Positions 54,833 to 63,500 of a stretch of 64,000 bases of DNA are shown here, in pieces. The notes under the pieces are model-generated. The model saw only the letters and a program-made list of their open reading frames with translations, searched no databases and was not told where the DNA came from. The DNA is from Caldilineaceae bacterium (lineage in GTDB: Bacteria; Chloroflexota; Anaerolineae; Caldilineales; Caldilineaceae). Position 1 is the first letter of the stretch. Each line of letters starts with the position of its first letter. The stretch is taken from NCBI GenBank assembly GCA_019637695.1, contig JAHBVG010000020.1, positions 1 through 64,000 on the forward strand, given 5' to 3'. Both the position numbers and the translations under genes were made by a program.

Positions 54833-55627
54833 TCAGCGGGCGCGTTTTTGGAAATGTTCGACCAGCCCGGCGACGAGACCTTCGAGTGTATGCTCGGCAG
54901 GGACAATTCTCACAGGCAGATCATGGGCGCGCGCTGCCTCGGCGGTGACCGGTCCGATACAGGCGACGACCACATCGATGAGCATCCCGGCTGATCCATT
55001 TTCGCGCTTGAGCCGGCGCATAAAATTGTGGACAGTCGAGGCGCTGGTAAAGGTGACAGCGTCAACGTCGCCGCGCCAGAAATACTCGCCCAGAGGAACA
55101 CCGCCGCGCCCGATCCCTGTGCCATAGGCGTCCACCGCCGTGACCTCGGCCCCAGCCTGTCTCAACATCTCGGCCAGCACCGGGCGGGCGAGGACCGATT
55201 GGGGCAGCAAGATTTGCTCCCCCTTTTTGACGGGAATGGCGTCGGCCAGCGCTTCGGCCACAAATTCCTCAGGGATGGCGTTAACCTTTAGTCCCAGTTC
55301 ATGGTCAATAGCTTCAGCCGTAGCCGATCCCACGGCGGCGACTTTGATCTCGCCCAGCGCTTTGGGCTCAAAACCCAACGCGCCCAACCGATCCACCAGG
55401 GCGTGGACGGTGTTGCTGCTGGTGAGGACGAGCCAATCATAAGCTCCATCCACAGCGGCGCGGATCGTCTCATCCAATGCGCTGTTATCGCGCAGCGGCT
55501 CGATGGAAATCGCAGGGTACGAGAGTACCTCCGCGCCCTGCCCTTCGAGCAGATCGGTTAACTCCTGGGCTTGATGCAGGGCGCGGGTATTGACAATCCG
55601 CACGCCTTGAAGTGGACGCTCAGCCAT
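54833..55627 (-). CDS. hemD: uroporphyrinogen-III synthase
   Basis: A 264-residue HemD that closes hydroxymethylbilane with ring-D inversion. RIVNTRALHQAQELTDLLEGQGAEVLSYPAISIEP is the typical N-terminal start. DWLVLTSSNTVHALVDRL (about 74-91) and DAVTFTSASTVHNFMRRL are the conserved T-S-x-x-x-V blocks of the two domains. The ATG at 55627 overlaps the hemC stop by eight bases. Sequence conservation in this family is low, but the motifs and the position after hemC make the call firm. Confidence 0.9.
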   Translation of the reverse strand: MAERPLQGVRIVNTRALHQAQELTDLLEGQGAEVLSYPAISIEPLRDNSALDETIRAAVDGAYDWLVLTSSNTVHALVDRLGALGFEPKALGEIKVAAVGSATAEAIDHELGLKVNAIPEEFVAEALADAIPVKKGEQILLPQSVLARPVLAEMLRQAGAEVTAVDAYGTGIGRGGVPLGEYFWRGDVDAVTFTSASTVHNFMRRLKRENGSAGMLIDVVVACIGPVTAEAARAHDLPVRIVPAEHTLEGLVAGLVEHFQKRAR

Positions 55628-56561
55628 GTTGGGGAAGTCCTTGCAGAATTTTATCTGCGCCGTGGGCGAGTGCTTCGCTTGCCATGCGGCTGCCGAGATC
55701 GGCGGCCTCGTCCAGGCTACCCTCTGCGTGGATTTCGATCTGTTGCGTTCCATCCACTGCCGAGACGCGGCCCCAAAAGTGGAGACGATCCCGGTGGCGG
55801 GTGGCGTGGGCGGCAACGGGCAGGCTGCATCCCCCTTCCAATGCGGCGAGGAAAGCGCGTTCTGCGGCGACTGCGGCTGCGGTGAAGGGATCACGGACGG
55901 CGTCCAAAATGGAAAGGGACGTGGCTTCGTCCCGGCATTGGACGGCGAGCGCGCCCTGGCCGGGGGCGGGCAGCATCACCTCAAAAGGCAGGATCTGCGT
56001 CACCACATCCATCAAATTCAGCCGTTCCAATCCGGCGCAGGCAAGGATGGTGGCTGTGTAGGGTCCATTGGGGTCGAGCGCTTTGCGGATGCGTGTCTCC
56101 ACGTTGCCGCGGATATCATGGATGCGCAGATCGGGGCGATAGTGTAACAGTTGCGCCGCACGGCGACGGCTGCTGGTGCCGATCACCGCGCCGTTGGGCA
56201 GCGTGTCGATGGTGTAGCCCGCCTGGCTGACCAGGGCATCGGCTGGGTTGGCCCGCTGTGGAATCGCCCCGACGACCAGTCCGCCTGCGTCCTCGGTGGG
56301 CAGATCCTTAAGGCTGTGGACGGCAAAATCGATCTCGCCGGCGTGCAAGGCTTGCTCAAGTTCCAACGTAAAAAGTCCCTTGCCGCCGATCAGCGGGAGC
56401 GGCGTATCCAGCACACGGTCGCCGCGCGTGGAGATCAATTGGCTCTCAAAATAGCGGTGGGGGTGGGCGCTCTGCAACAGCGCAATCACAAAATCGGTCT
56501 GCCAGCGCGCCAGCGCTGAGGCGCGCGTTCCCAGGCGTAGGGGTTGCGGATCGGACGCCAT
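55620..56561 (-). CDS. hemC: porphobilinogen deaminase (hydroxymethylbilane synthase)
   Basis: A 313-residue enzyme polymerising four porphobilinogens. LRLGTRASALARWQTDFV, GGKGLFTLELEQALHAGEIDFAVHSLKDLPT, GTSSRRRAAQLLHYRPDL, RGNVETRIRKA and PAPGQGALAVQCR are all present. The dipyrromethane cofactor Cys is in EGGCSLPVAAH (about 244-254). The start is one base after the hemA stop. Confidence 0.95.
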   Translation of the reverse strand: MASDPQPLRLGTRASALARWQTDFVIALLQSAHPHRYFESQLISTRGDRVLDTPLPLIGGKGLFTLELEQALHAGEIDFAVHSLKDLPTEDAGGLVVGAIPQRANPADALVSQAGYTIDTLPNGAVIGTSSRRRAAQLLHYRPDLRIHDIRGNVETRIRKALDPNGPYTATILACAGLERLNLMDVVTQILPFEVMLPAPGQGALAVQCRDEATSLSILDAVRDPFTAAAVAAERAFLAALEGGCSLPVAAHATRHRDRLHFWGRVSAVDGTQQIEIHAEGSLDEAADLGSRMASEALAHGADKILQGLPQHG

Positions 56562-56562
56562 C

Positions 56563-57996
56563 TTACGATCCGTTCCTCGGCCAGGATTGGGAAGAACTAT
56601 TGACTGCGCCTGCCATCGCGCATTCGGAAAGTTGACCTGTACGTGGCGGCCTCTGCGCGGAACGATGTAAACGGGGAGCAGGGATTTGGCGTTTTGGGGT
56701 CGGGGGCGTAGTGACCTCTGGCGTCGCGGGCTTCAAATCAAAGAGCATCCGCACCGCTTCGGCGTAGCCATGCCCAACTTCGGGGGATTCGGCTGCAGCT
56801 GTCTTTAGTTGCACGGTTGGCTCGTGCAGCACTTTGTTGACCAGCCGGTGGACCATGCGCCGGATGACTTCTTCCTCGCGTTCGGTGAGATCAGGGAGTT
56901 GGGTCAGCGCTTCGTCAAGTTCATCCTGAGCGATGTCACCCACCTTTCGTCGCATGTCCACCAATGTGGGGATGGCCTGGCGGCTGTTGTACCAACCAAT
57001 AAATTCGGCGATCTCCTGGCCGATGATCTCCTCCACGTGGGGACGGGCGGCTTCGCGCTGAGATAGATTGGCATCCAGCGCCGCCCGCAGATCGTCAATG
57101 TCAAAGCGGAAGACGCCAGGTAGATTTTCCACACTTTCTTCCACATCGCGGGGCAGGGCAATGTCCACGAAGATCAGCGGGCGTCCCTGCCGTTGGGCGT
57201 GGATCTCTGCCACCTCCTCGCGGTGGATCACCGTGTGGGGCGCGCCGGTTGCGGTGATCACCACATCGGCCCAGATCAGTGCATTATCCAAATTAAACCA
57301 GTTGAAGGTCTGTCCCTTGATCGATTGAACCATGATCGCAGCCCGGCAATAGGTGCGGTTGACACACCCGATCTGCTCGACGTTATGGTCGCGCAGCGCC
57401 TTGATGGCAAGATGCGCCATCTCACCGGCCCCAACGACCAACACTTTGGCCTTGCTCAGATCCTTGATCTTTGACTCGGCCAGGAGGACAGCGGCATGGC
57501 TGGTGGAGGTGGTATAGCGGCTGATGGCCGTCTCGGCGCGAGCGCGCTTCCCGGTGTGGATCGCGCCGGTGAAAAAGCGGTGCAGCACTGCGCCCACTGT
57601 GCCCGCCCGCTGTGCAGCGATCAACGTATAGCTGACCTGGCCTAAAATTTGCGGTTCGCCGAGGATCAGCGAATCTAGCCCGCAGGCGACCTGCATGAGC
57701 TGATGTGCGGATGCGCGTTCGGCGTAGAAATAGAGATGCGGGGCGAGATCACGGGCGCGACTCCCGACACGATCCTGTAGAAAGCGCTCAATGGCGCGCC
57801 AGCCCTCTTCAACATCCTGGGCAACCGCATAGATCTCTAGACGGTTACAGGTCGAAAGCAGCGCAACTTCCTTAATGGCGTCCAATGCGTGGATATGACA
57901 CAGAACGGCTGATAGCTCTGTTTCGTCTATTGATACACTTTCGCGCAGATCAACAGGTGCAGTGCGGTGGCTTAGTCCTACTGTGATAATGGGCAT
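56563..57996 (-). CDS. hemA: glutamyl-tRNA reductase
   Basis: A 477-residue enzyme reducing glutamyl-tRNA to glutamate-1-semialdehyde, the first step of the C5 route. VGLSHRTAPVDLRE (about 6-19) and LLSTCNRLEIYA (about 46-57, catalytic Cys) are signatures. GEPQILGQVSYTL, KVLVVGAGEMAHLAIKALR (NADPH domain) and the C-terminal dimerisation helix are present. The last ~60 residues are Pro/Thr/Arg-rich and extend past the usual end. First gene of hemA-hemC-hemD-hemB-hemE-PPOX; hemL is at 46.9 kb. AGAACC precedes the ATG, a weak site. Confidence 0.95.
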   Translation of the reverse strand: MPIITVGLSHRTAPVDLRESVSIDETELSAVLCHIHALDAIKEVALLSTCNRLEIYAVAQDVEEGWRAIERFLQDRVGSRARDLAPHLYFYAERASAHQLMQVACGLDSLILGEPQILGQVSYTLIAAQRAGTVGAVLHRFFTGAIHTGKRARAETAISRYTTSTSHAAVLLAESKIKDLSKAKVLVVGAGEMAHLAIKALRDHNVEQIGCVNRTYCRAAIMVQSIKGQTFNWFNLDNALIWADVVITATGAPHTVIHREEVAEIHAQRQGRPLIFVDIALPRDVEESVENLPGVFRFDIDDLRAALDANLSQREAARPHVEEIIGQEIAEFIGWYNSRQAIPTLVDMRRKVGDIAQDELDEALTQLPDLTEREEEVIRRMVHRLVNKVLHEPTVQLKTAAAESPEVGHGYAEAVRMLFDLKPATPEVTTPPTPKRQIPAPRLHRSAQRPPRTGQLSECAMAGAVNSSSQSWPRNGS

Positions 57997-58343
57997 GGTT
58001 CTTCGTAGATTCTGTGAATGGGATCGGGATCCGTCTACACAAGCATAGGTGAATCAACTGTCCGTATCCATAGACCTATGGTGAGCGTACTCACTAGCCA
58101 ACTGACCAGCACTAGTCACCATCGGTTGTCGGGTCGAAAAGCTCCATAAATCTATAGAAATCTATTGAAACCTTAGAAAACCTGGATAGGATATCATAGT
58201 ACCATCGAATCTTCAATTCAAGTATAACTTTCTTTCCTATCTTCTTTGCATCAAGAAAAAGGAGTTTTGCATCAACGATTTGTTCAAATGGTGATTTTAT
58301 GGGGTAGGTGGGGTGTAGTTCAAATCGGGGGCGAGAATGCTTT

Positions 58344-58466
58344 GCGGCGGTCGGGTCACGGACCCAACCGGAGCGCCCCAAACTGAAGAGGACAAGAACG
58401 CTCTGCACCGGTCCGTGACCGGCGGCGGTCGGGTCATGGACCCAACCGAAGCGCCCCTAAACTGAA
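58344..58466. repeat. direct repeat of ~43 bp, two copies
   Basis: 58344-58386 and 58422-58466 are about 93% identical. Each contains GTCGGGTCACGGACCC-like sequence, and GGTCCGTGACC between the copies is an inverted piece of the same element. A shorter GTCACGGACCC also occurs near 8404. Confidence 0.7.
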
Positions 58467-58509
58467 ATTCACCCTCGGACGCGTTTCGGATGCACAGCGG
58501 ACGCACACA

Positions 58510-58518
58510 TGGTATAGT
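58510..58518 (+). promoter_or_regulatory. extended -10 promoter
   Basis: TGGTATAGT fits TGnTATAAT with one change. It is about 45 bases before the ATG of the secreted beta-helix protein. Confidence 0.5.
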
Positions 58519-58564
58519 CTTTGGAGTGTTCGTCTTTCCCCCACCACGACAGGAGGATTCTTCA

Positions 58565-59830
58565 ATGTCACGCACGTTTATTCTGATCTTTGGCGTTTTT
58601 GTCTATCTACTCCTCTTGATTGCGCCAGCATCCGCCGCTCCGGACAGCCCGAACGCGCCGCTCGTGGTCATCGGCAGCGGAACGGCGGCCAGTTGCCAAT
58701 CTGAAGCCGCAGCCAATGCCTTCGGCAATGCCGTCACCGCTGGCGGAACCATCACCTTCAACTGTGGCGCGGAGCTGGTGACCATTGAGGTGAATACCAG
58801 CGTCACCGATAAAACTGTGATTATCGACGGCGAAAATCGGGTCGCGCTGAGCGGCGACAACCTGCGCCAGCTCTTTATCGTCAACGGTAGCGGCAGCCTG
58901 ACCGTGCGCAACCTGATTTTGATCGATGGACAGGGTTTCGGCGGCGCGGCGATCCGCATCGATAGCCCAAACGCCAGCGCCTACATCTACAACAGCTTCC
59001 TCACCAGCCACAATTCAGAAGGCAACCACGGCGGCGCGATCTTCAACGTGGGCACACTGGTGATCGACGGCAGCAACCTGGGCGCCAACAGCAGCAACGG
59101 CTATGGCGGCGCTATCTTCAACAACGGCGGCAATGTCACCATCACCAATTCCACGTTGATCAACAACAGCGCGCGCCAGGGTGGGGCGATCTTCCACAGC
59201 GAGGGGACGGTGCAGATCACCAACAGCGCCATCCGCTCCAACCGCGCCGAAGGATCGAATCCGGCGAGCGGAAATCAGGGCGGCGGCATTCACATTGACG
59301 TGGGGACGGTTACGGTCGTCAACAGCACCTTCTTCGACAACCGCGCCAACGGTGGCGGAGCGATCTACACACGGGCCAATTCGCTAACGCTGACCAACGT
59401 CACCTTCAATCGCAATCGCGCCGATACGGGCAGCGCGCTCTGGCAGGCGGCGGGACAGACGACGGTCAGGAATACGATCTTTGCCAACCCTCGCAACAGC
59501 AATGACAGCGCGGAGAGCCTCAACTGCGACGGCCCAACGATTAACTCCGGTGGGCGCAACATCATTAGCGACAACTCGTGTACGCCCAACCCCAGCAGTG
59601 TGGGCGATCTCCACAGCACGGATGCGATGTTGGAGAATCCTACTTTCATTGGCGACAACGGCGGCCCGACGCGCACCTTTATGTTGATGGCGGGCAGCCC
59701 GGCCATCGACTACGCCCAGAACTGCCCGGCCACGGATCAGCGCGGTTTTCCCCGCCCGATTGGCGCAGGTTGCGATGTCGGCGCTGTAGAGCGAGGATGG
59801 CTGCTCTTTTTGCCGTCCTTGCGGCGGTGA
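58565..59830 (+). CDS. secreted right-handed beta-helix protein with C-terminal tag
   Basis: A 421-residue exported protein. The ATG at 58565 follows AGGAGG and opens a signal peptide ending near ASA-AP (about residue 25). Residues 60-370 are parallel beta-helix repeats rich in Asn/Gly, with GGAIFN/GGAIYT/GGGIHI units every ~22 residues, as in polymorphic outer-membrane and pectate-lyase-like proteins. AGSPAIDYAQNCPATDQRGFPRP and GCDVGAVE form the 'choice-of-anchor' type end. The last residues are WLLFLPSLRR, like the tail of the 686-residue FG-GAP protein. No catalytic residues are identified. A stable hairpin follows. Confidence 0.78.
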   Translation: MSRTFILIFGVFVYLLLLIAPASAAPDSPNAPLVVIGSGTAASCQSEAAANAFGNAVTAGGTITFNCGAELVTIEVNTSVTDKTVIIDGENRVALSGDNLRQLFIVNGSGSLTVRNLILIDGQGFGGAAIRIDSPNASAYIYNSFLTSHNSEGNHGGAIFNVGTLVIDGSNLGANSSNGYGGAIFNNGGNVTITNSTLINNSARQGGAIFHSEGTVQITNSAIRSNRAEGSNPASGNQGGGIHIDVGTVTVVNSTFFDNRANGGGAIYTRANSLTLTNVTFNRNRADTGSALWQAAGQTTVRNTIFANPRNSNDSAESLNCDGPTINSGGRNIISDNSCTPNPSSVGDLHSTDAMLENPTFIGDNGGPTRTFMLMAGSPAIDYAQNCPATDQRGFPRPIGAGCDVGAVERGWLLFLPSLRR

Positions 59831-59838
59831 ATGAGCGT

Positions 59839-59872
59839 AGACCCGCCAGGTTTTCTGAAACCTGGCGGGTCT
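59839..59872 (+). terminator. stable 15-bp hairpin terminator-like
   Basis: Arms 59839-59853 and 59858-59872 are exact inverted complements with a 4-nt loop (TCTG). No clean T-run follows on either strand. It ends the beta-helix gene transcript by position. The region to 60036 holds no supported gene. Confidence 0.65.
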
Positions 59873-60036
59873 CAAGCAGATTACTGCCGAGTCTGATCAA
59901 ATCAATGCATTGGTGGCGTCTGCGCCGCTATCCACAAAGGCGCGTAGAGGGGAGGTGGAGCGGTCGGTAACTGCTGACGTGAACGCAAGTTCAAGCGTGG
60001 GCGCAGGCGGGGCATAGCTGGAGTCATAGTCGAATA

Positions 60037-60459
60037 TCATACCGAGCGCTCCAGGCGCGGGCGACGTAGGACAAATTCGCGATTGACAGGCTCGTCGACA
60101 TGTTTCAGCAGCACAGTCGTTGCACCTATGACCGACACCACGCGTCGATGCAATGCAGCCAGATTCGGATCGTGGTCGATCACCTGACCTTCATGGACGG
60201 CCACAAATTCCCCTGGATAAAGTCGCTGCAATACTGGCTGCTGCGCAGCAAAGAATGCCTTTTCGCGCCGCATCTTTTCATCGTCAGGATTTTCAACCCT
60301 CTCCTGTGCAATGGCTTCAGCAGGTTCAGTTTCCTCAAGATAATTTTCCAGTGCAGTCCGCATTACCTCGGACAGGGTTGTGTTGCGTTGGGCAGCAATC
60401 TGCCGGGCGCGGCTGTGCAGATCAGTGGACAAATGAACCGTCAGGCGAATCTCGTTCAA
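60037..60459 (-). CDS. ribbon-helix-helix protein with DUF5678-like C-terminal domain
   Basis: A 140-residue protein. Residues 1-45 (IRLTVHLSTDLHSRARQIAAQRNTTLSEVMRTALENYL) are a classic ribbon-helix-helix DNA-binding fold. Residues 80-130 (LQRLYPGEFVAVHEGQVIDHDPNLAALHRRVV...) match the short DUF5678-type domain that often follows or pairs with antitoxins. The TTG start has AAGGAGGG upstream; an ATG 13 codons earlier is in frame without a site. It may be an orphan antitoxin or regulator. It lies directly after the restriction-modification gene. Confidence 0.75.
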   Translation of the reverse strand: MNEIRLTVHLSTDLHSRARQIAAQRNTTLSEVMRTALENYLEETEPAEAIAQERVENPDDEKMRREKAFFAAQQPVLQRLYPGEFVAVHEGQVIDHDPNLAALHRRVVSVIGATTVLLKHVDEPVNREFVLRRPRLERSV

Positions 60460-60548
60460 CTCTTTCCCTCCTTGCAGCCAGCGCTTTTGCACATTCATCT
60501 ACTTTCGATTGTAACTGTTCTGGCGTCTTAGCGTCAATAAAATTGAAA

Positions 60549-63500
60549 TCATCCCCCCTCCACAATCTGGATCTCCTCTGCCGTCAGCCCGTAGAGACGG
60601 TAGACCCGCTGGTCGATCTCCGCTTCCAGCGCGCTGACGTCGGCGGCGGGATCTTGCGCTTTGTGGGCGAGGATCGACTCTACAATGTTCTGTATGTCTG
60701 CGACGTGTGATGGAGGCGCAATTGGGATTTGACGTATGTAGTCTGTGAATGAGCGTAGATAGCCGCCTCGAATGCGGTTCGATACCTGCGCGTAAAACCA
60801 TTCAATCAGCGACGAATTCAACAAACCGCAAAGCCAAAGATTGCCATCCGGGATGAAGTAGCAGGTATTTCCAGATAAGAAACCGGCGCTATCCCAGGCG
60901 AAGCTCTGATGCTCAAAAATGTCCGGGTAGATGATTTTGGGTTTGCTGAATTCCTCCCAGTACGCACACGAACGCAATTCCCAATAATAGCGACCCTGAT
61001 CTTGTCGCCGAATTAAGGCATCGCGAAACGGCAGTACGTGCTGGTAAATTGCTGGATAGGTAGCCCCAAAAATCGTCTCTGCATCCCTTTCAGATTTACC
61101 CGACCAGGGATGGTGTTTATTTTCCGAGGACTCAATCCTGATCAAATACTGATCGGCAAACTGGACACACCATCGTTTCACATCTCTACCGCGCAAGAAA
61201 GGCTTCAGCAGGTCAGCGGATGATGGGTGTTCAAAAATCAATTGGTCGCGAGTGGCAAGATCTACAACCAGCACATCATTCAAACCGGTCTTTATTCCCA
61301 TAAAAATCCTGCCGTCAACATACTCCCCCAACGGTTTCCCCGCCGCGCGCAGTTTCTCCATCAACCGCAGTACCGAAGGCATGCCCAACCGCCAGCCGTC
61401 CGCCGTCAACTCGCGTTGGGCGATGAGAAAGCTGCTTATGCGGAAGGTGTCGGCGAATTCTTCCAATGGCGCGCCGGTTGGCCAGGTCAACGCCCGCAGT
61501 TGGTGATCCGCCGCCGCCGTCCGCTGCGCTACGATGATGCTGGGATAGGCAATCGCCGTGAAAACCGGCGCATCGCCAAAATCGGTCAATTGCACAATGC
61601 GCGTCTGGCTACCCAAATAGCCGCGCAACCTGGCGCCGTAGCCAGCGCGGAAATATTTGTTGGACGAAATATAGGTCAAGACGCCCTGCTCGTGCAGCAG
61701 ACGCAGCCCCCGTTCGTAGAAGTAGACGTAGAGATCGGCGGTGCCGGTATAGCACTCGTACTGCGCTTGCAGCAAGGGCTTGAGCGCGCCTAACTGCTCC
61801 TGGCGCACATAGGGCGGGTTGCCGATCACCACGTCGAATCCATCCGTCACCCCAAACATCCACTCTGGGTCAAAGAATTCGGCGTGTCTGTTCAAATCGT
61901 AGGGGTTCCACTGCGCCAGCATAGCCGTGGTGTCATGGTCCCAGCCGTCCCGTTCCAGCAGTTCGCTCAACTGCTGGCGCAGGCGGGCGTCGGCCTCGCG
62001 GTGTTTGCGTTTGGTCTGCGTCGTCTTGGCCGTGAAATGGCTCTTGCGCACACGGCGCAGTTCCGCTTCCAACTGTTCAATGGCCGGGTTGCGCATGGGC
62101 AGGGTGGCAATGGCCGCCATCGGCTGGTCGCCGGGCAGCAGGGCGCGCAGCGCCTGTGCATCCGGCGCGGTGGGGAAGAGCCAATCGGCGTTGAGCGGTG
62201 TAAACGATGGATCGTGGGCCAGCAGCGCGTTCAACTCGGCGCAGACTTCGCGCCCGATCCCCAGCCATTTGGCCTTGAGCGCTGCGCCCGTCACCTTGCT
62301 GTACTGGGCAAAGACATCGACAAGTTCGTTGACCTTCTGGTTGACTTCGGCGCTGGCGGCGGTCACAGCCACGGGAGTGGTCTGTTCGGCGGGCCGCGCA
62401 ATGCCGATCAACGAATTCGCCGCCACAAACTTGGTCTCCAGGTTGGGCAGGGCGCGTACATTGCGGTTGGGCGCGGCGTCGTCCACGCGCTGGTCGGCCA
62501 CCAACGAAATGAAGAAGCGCAGTTTGGCGATCTGCACGGCGATGGGCTGGATGTCCACGCCGTAGATACAGTTCTCGATCAGGTAGAGCTTGCGCGTGTA
62601 GTCGAGTTCGTGATCCTGCTGGTCGAAGGAGCGTTCGATCTCCACAATGCGGGCGTCGGCCTCACGGGCCGCGTTCTCGCGGATCTTTTCGTCTTCCATC
62701 TGCTCGGCAAGCTCACGATCGCGTTGGGCGCGGGCAAGTTGCTGCTGCTTCCAGCGTACATTGTTGGGGTCAAGTTTGCGCAAGATGAAGACCAGCTTGT
62801 GCAAAATGCCCATGGGAAACGCGCCAGAGCCGCAGGCCGGGTCGAGAATTTTGATGGCGTCGATGGCGTCGATCAGCGCGTCGACCTCGGCGGGGGAAAA
62901 GAGATGCGCTTCGTCGGTGTAAGCAAAAAGTTGCCTCAGCCGCGCCTCCACCTCACCCCTCGCCCCCATAAGCGCTGAGTTATGAGCCTGCGAAAGTGCC
63001 GGGGACTTCACAGAAAAGTCCCCGGCACTTGCCCCTGGCAATTTCTCCCACAGCGCCGCGATCAACGCTTCATCGACCATATAATCGACGATCTGGCGTG
63101 GGGTGTAGAAGGAGCCGGTCTGCTTGCGCGCGGTGGTACGCGTCTCTGGATTATAGGCGGCGAGCAGATTTTCGAAGACCTGCCCCAGCAGTTCCGGGTC
63201 GAGCGCCACCTCCTCTTCAATGGGTGTGTTCTCTTCGACGGTAAACTTATAGCGGGCGAAGATGTTGAGCAGCCCGCGCACCTTGTACTGTTTGTTGCGC
63301 GTGCCGAAAACCTGGTTGAGATCGACCAAACGTTCCTCGCCAAAGAAGAGATCATCCGGCACATGCAGCGGATTGTCGCCGCGGTCGGAGAAGCCATCAA
63401 CGCGCACATCCTGTTCGGGGCGGTCGAGACATTCAAAAAGACCGCCGTTCAGGAAGGGAATCTCGGCGAAGAGACGCAGGCCGGCGGCGGGGTCGGTGAA

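Larger units (their letters stand above)
57997..58564. other. divergent intergenic region with an AT-rich part and direct repeats
   Basis: The 568 bases upstream of both hemA (minus) and the beta-helix gene (plus). Bases 58130-58290 are AT-rich and unlike neighbours in composition. Bases 58344-58466 hold a direct repeat. A minus-strand frame of 98 codons runs 58408-58112 but has no ribosome site or known match, so I do not call it. An extended -10 at 58510 serves the plus-strand gene. Confidence 0.45.

Noticed and set aside
58112..58408. 98-codon minus-strand frame upstream of hemA
   Set aside because: It crosses a direct repeat and an AT-rich stretch, has no Shine-Dalgarno, and shows no recognisable motif.
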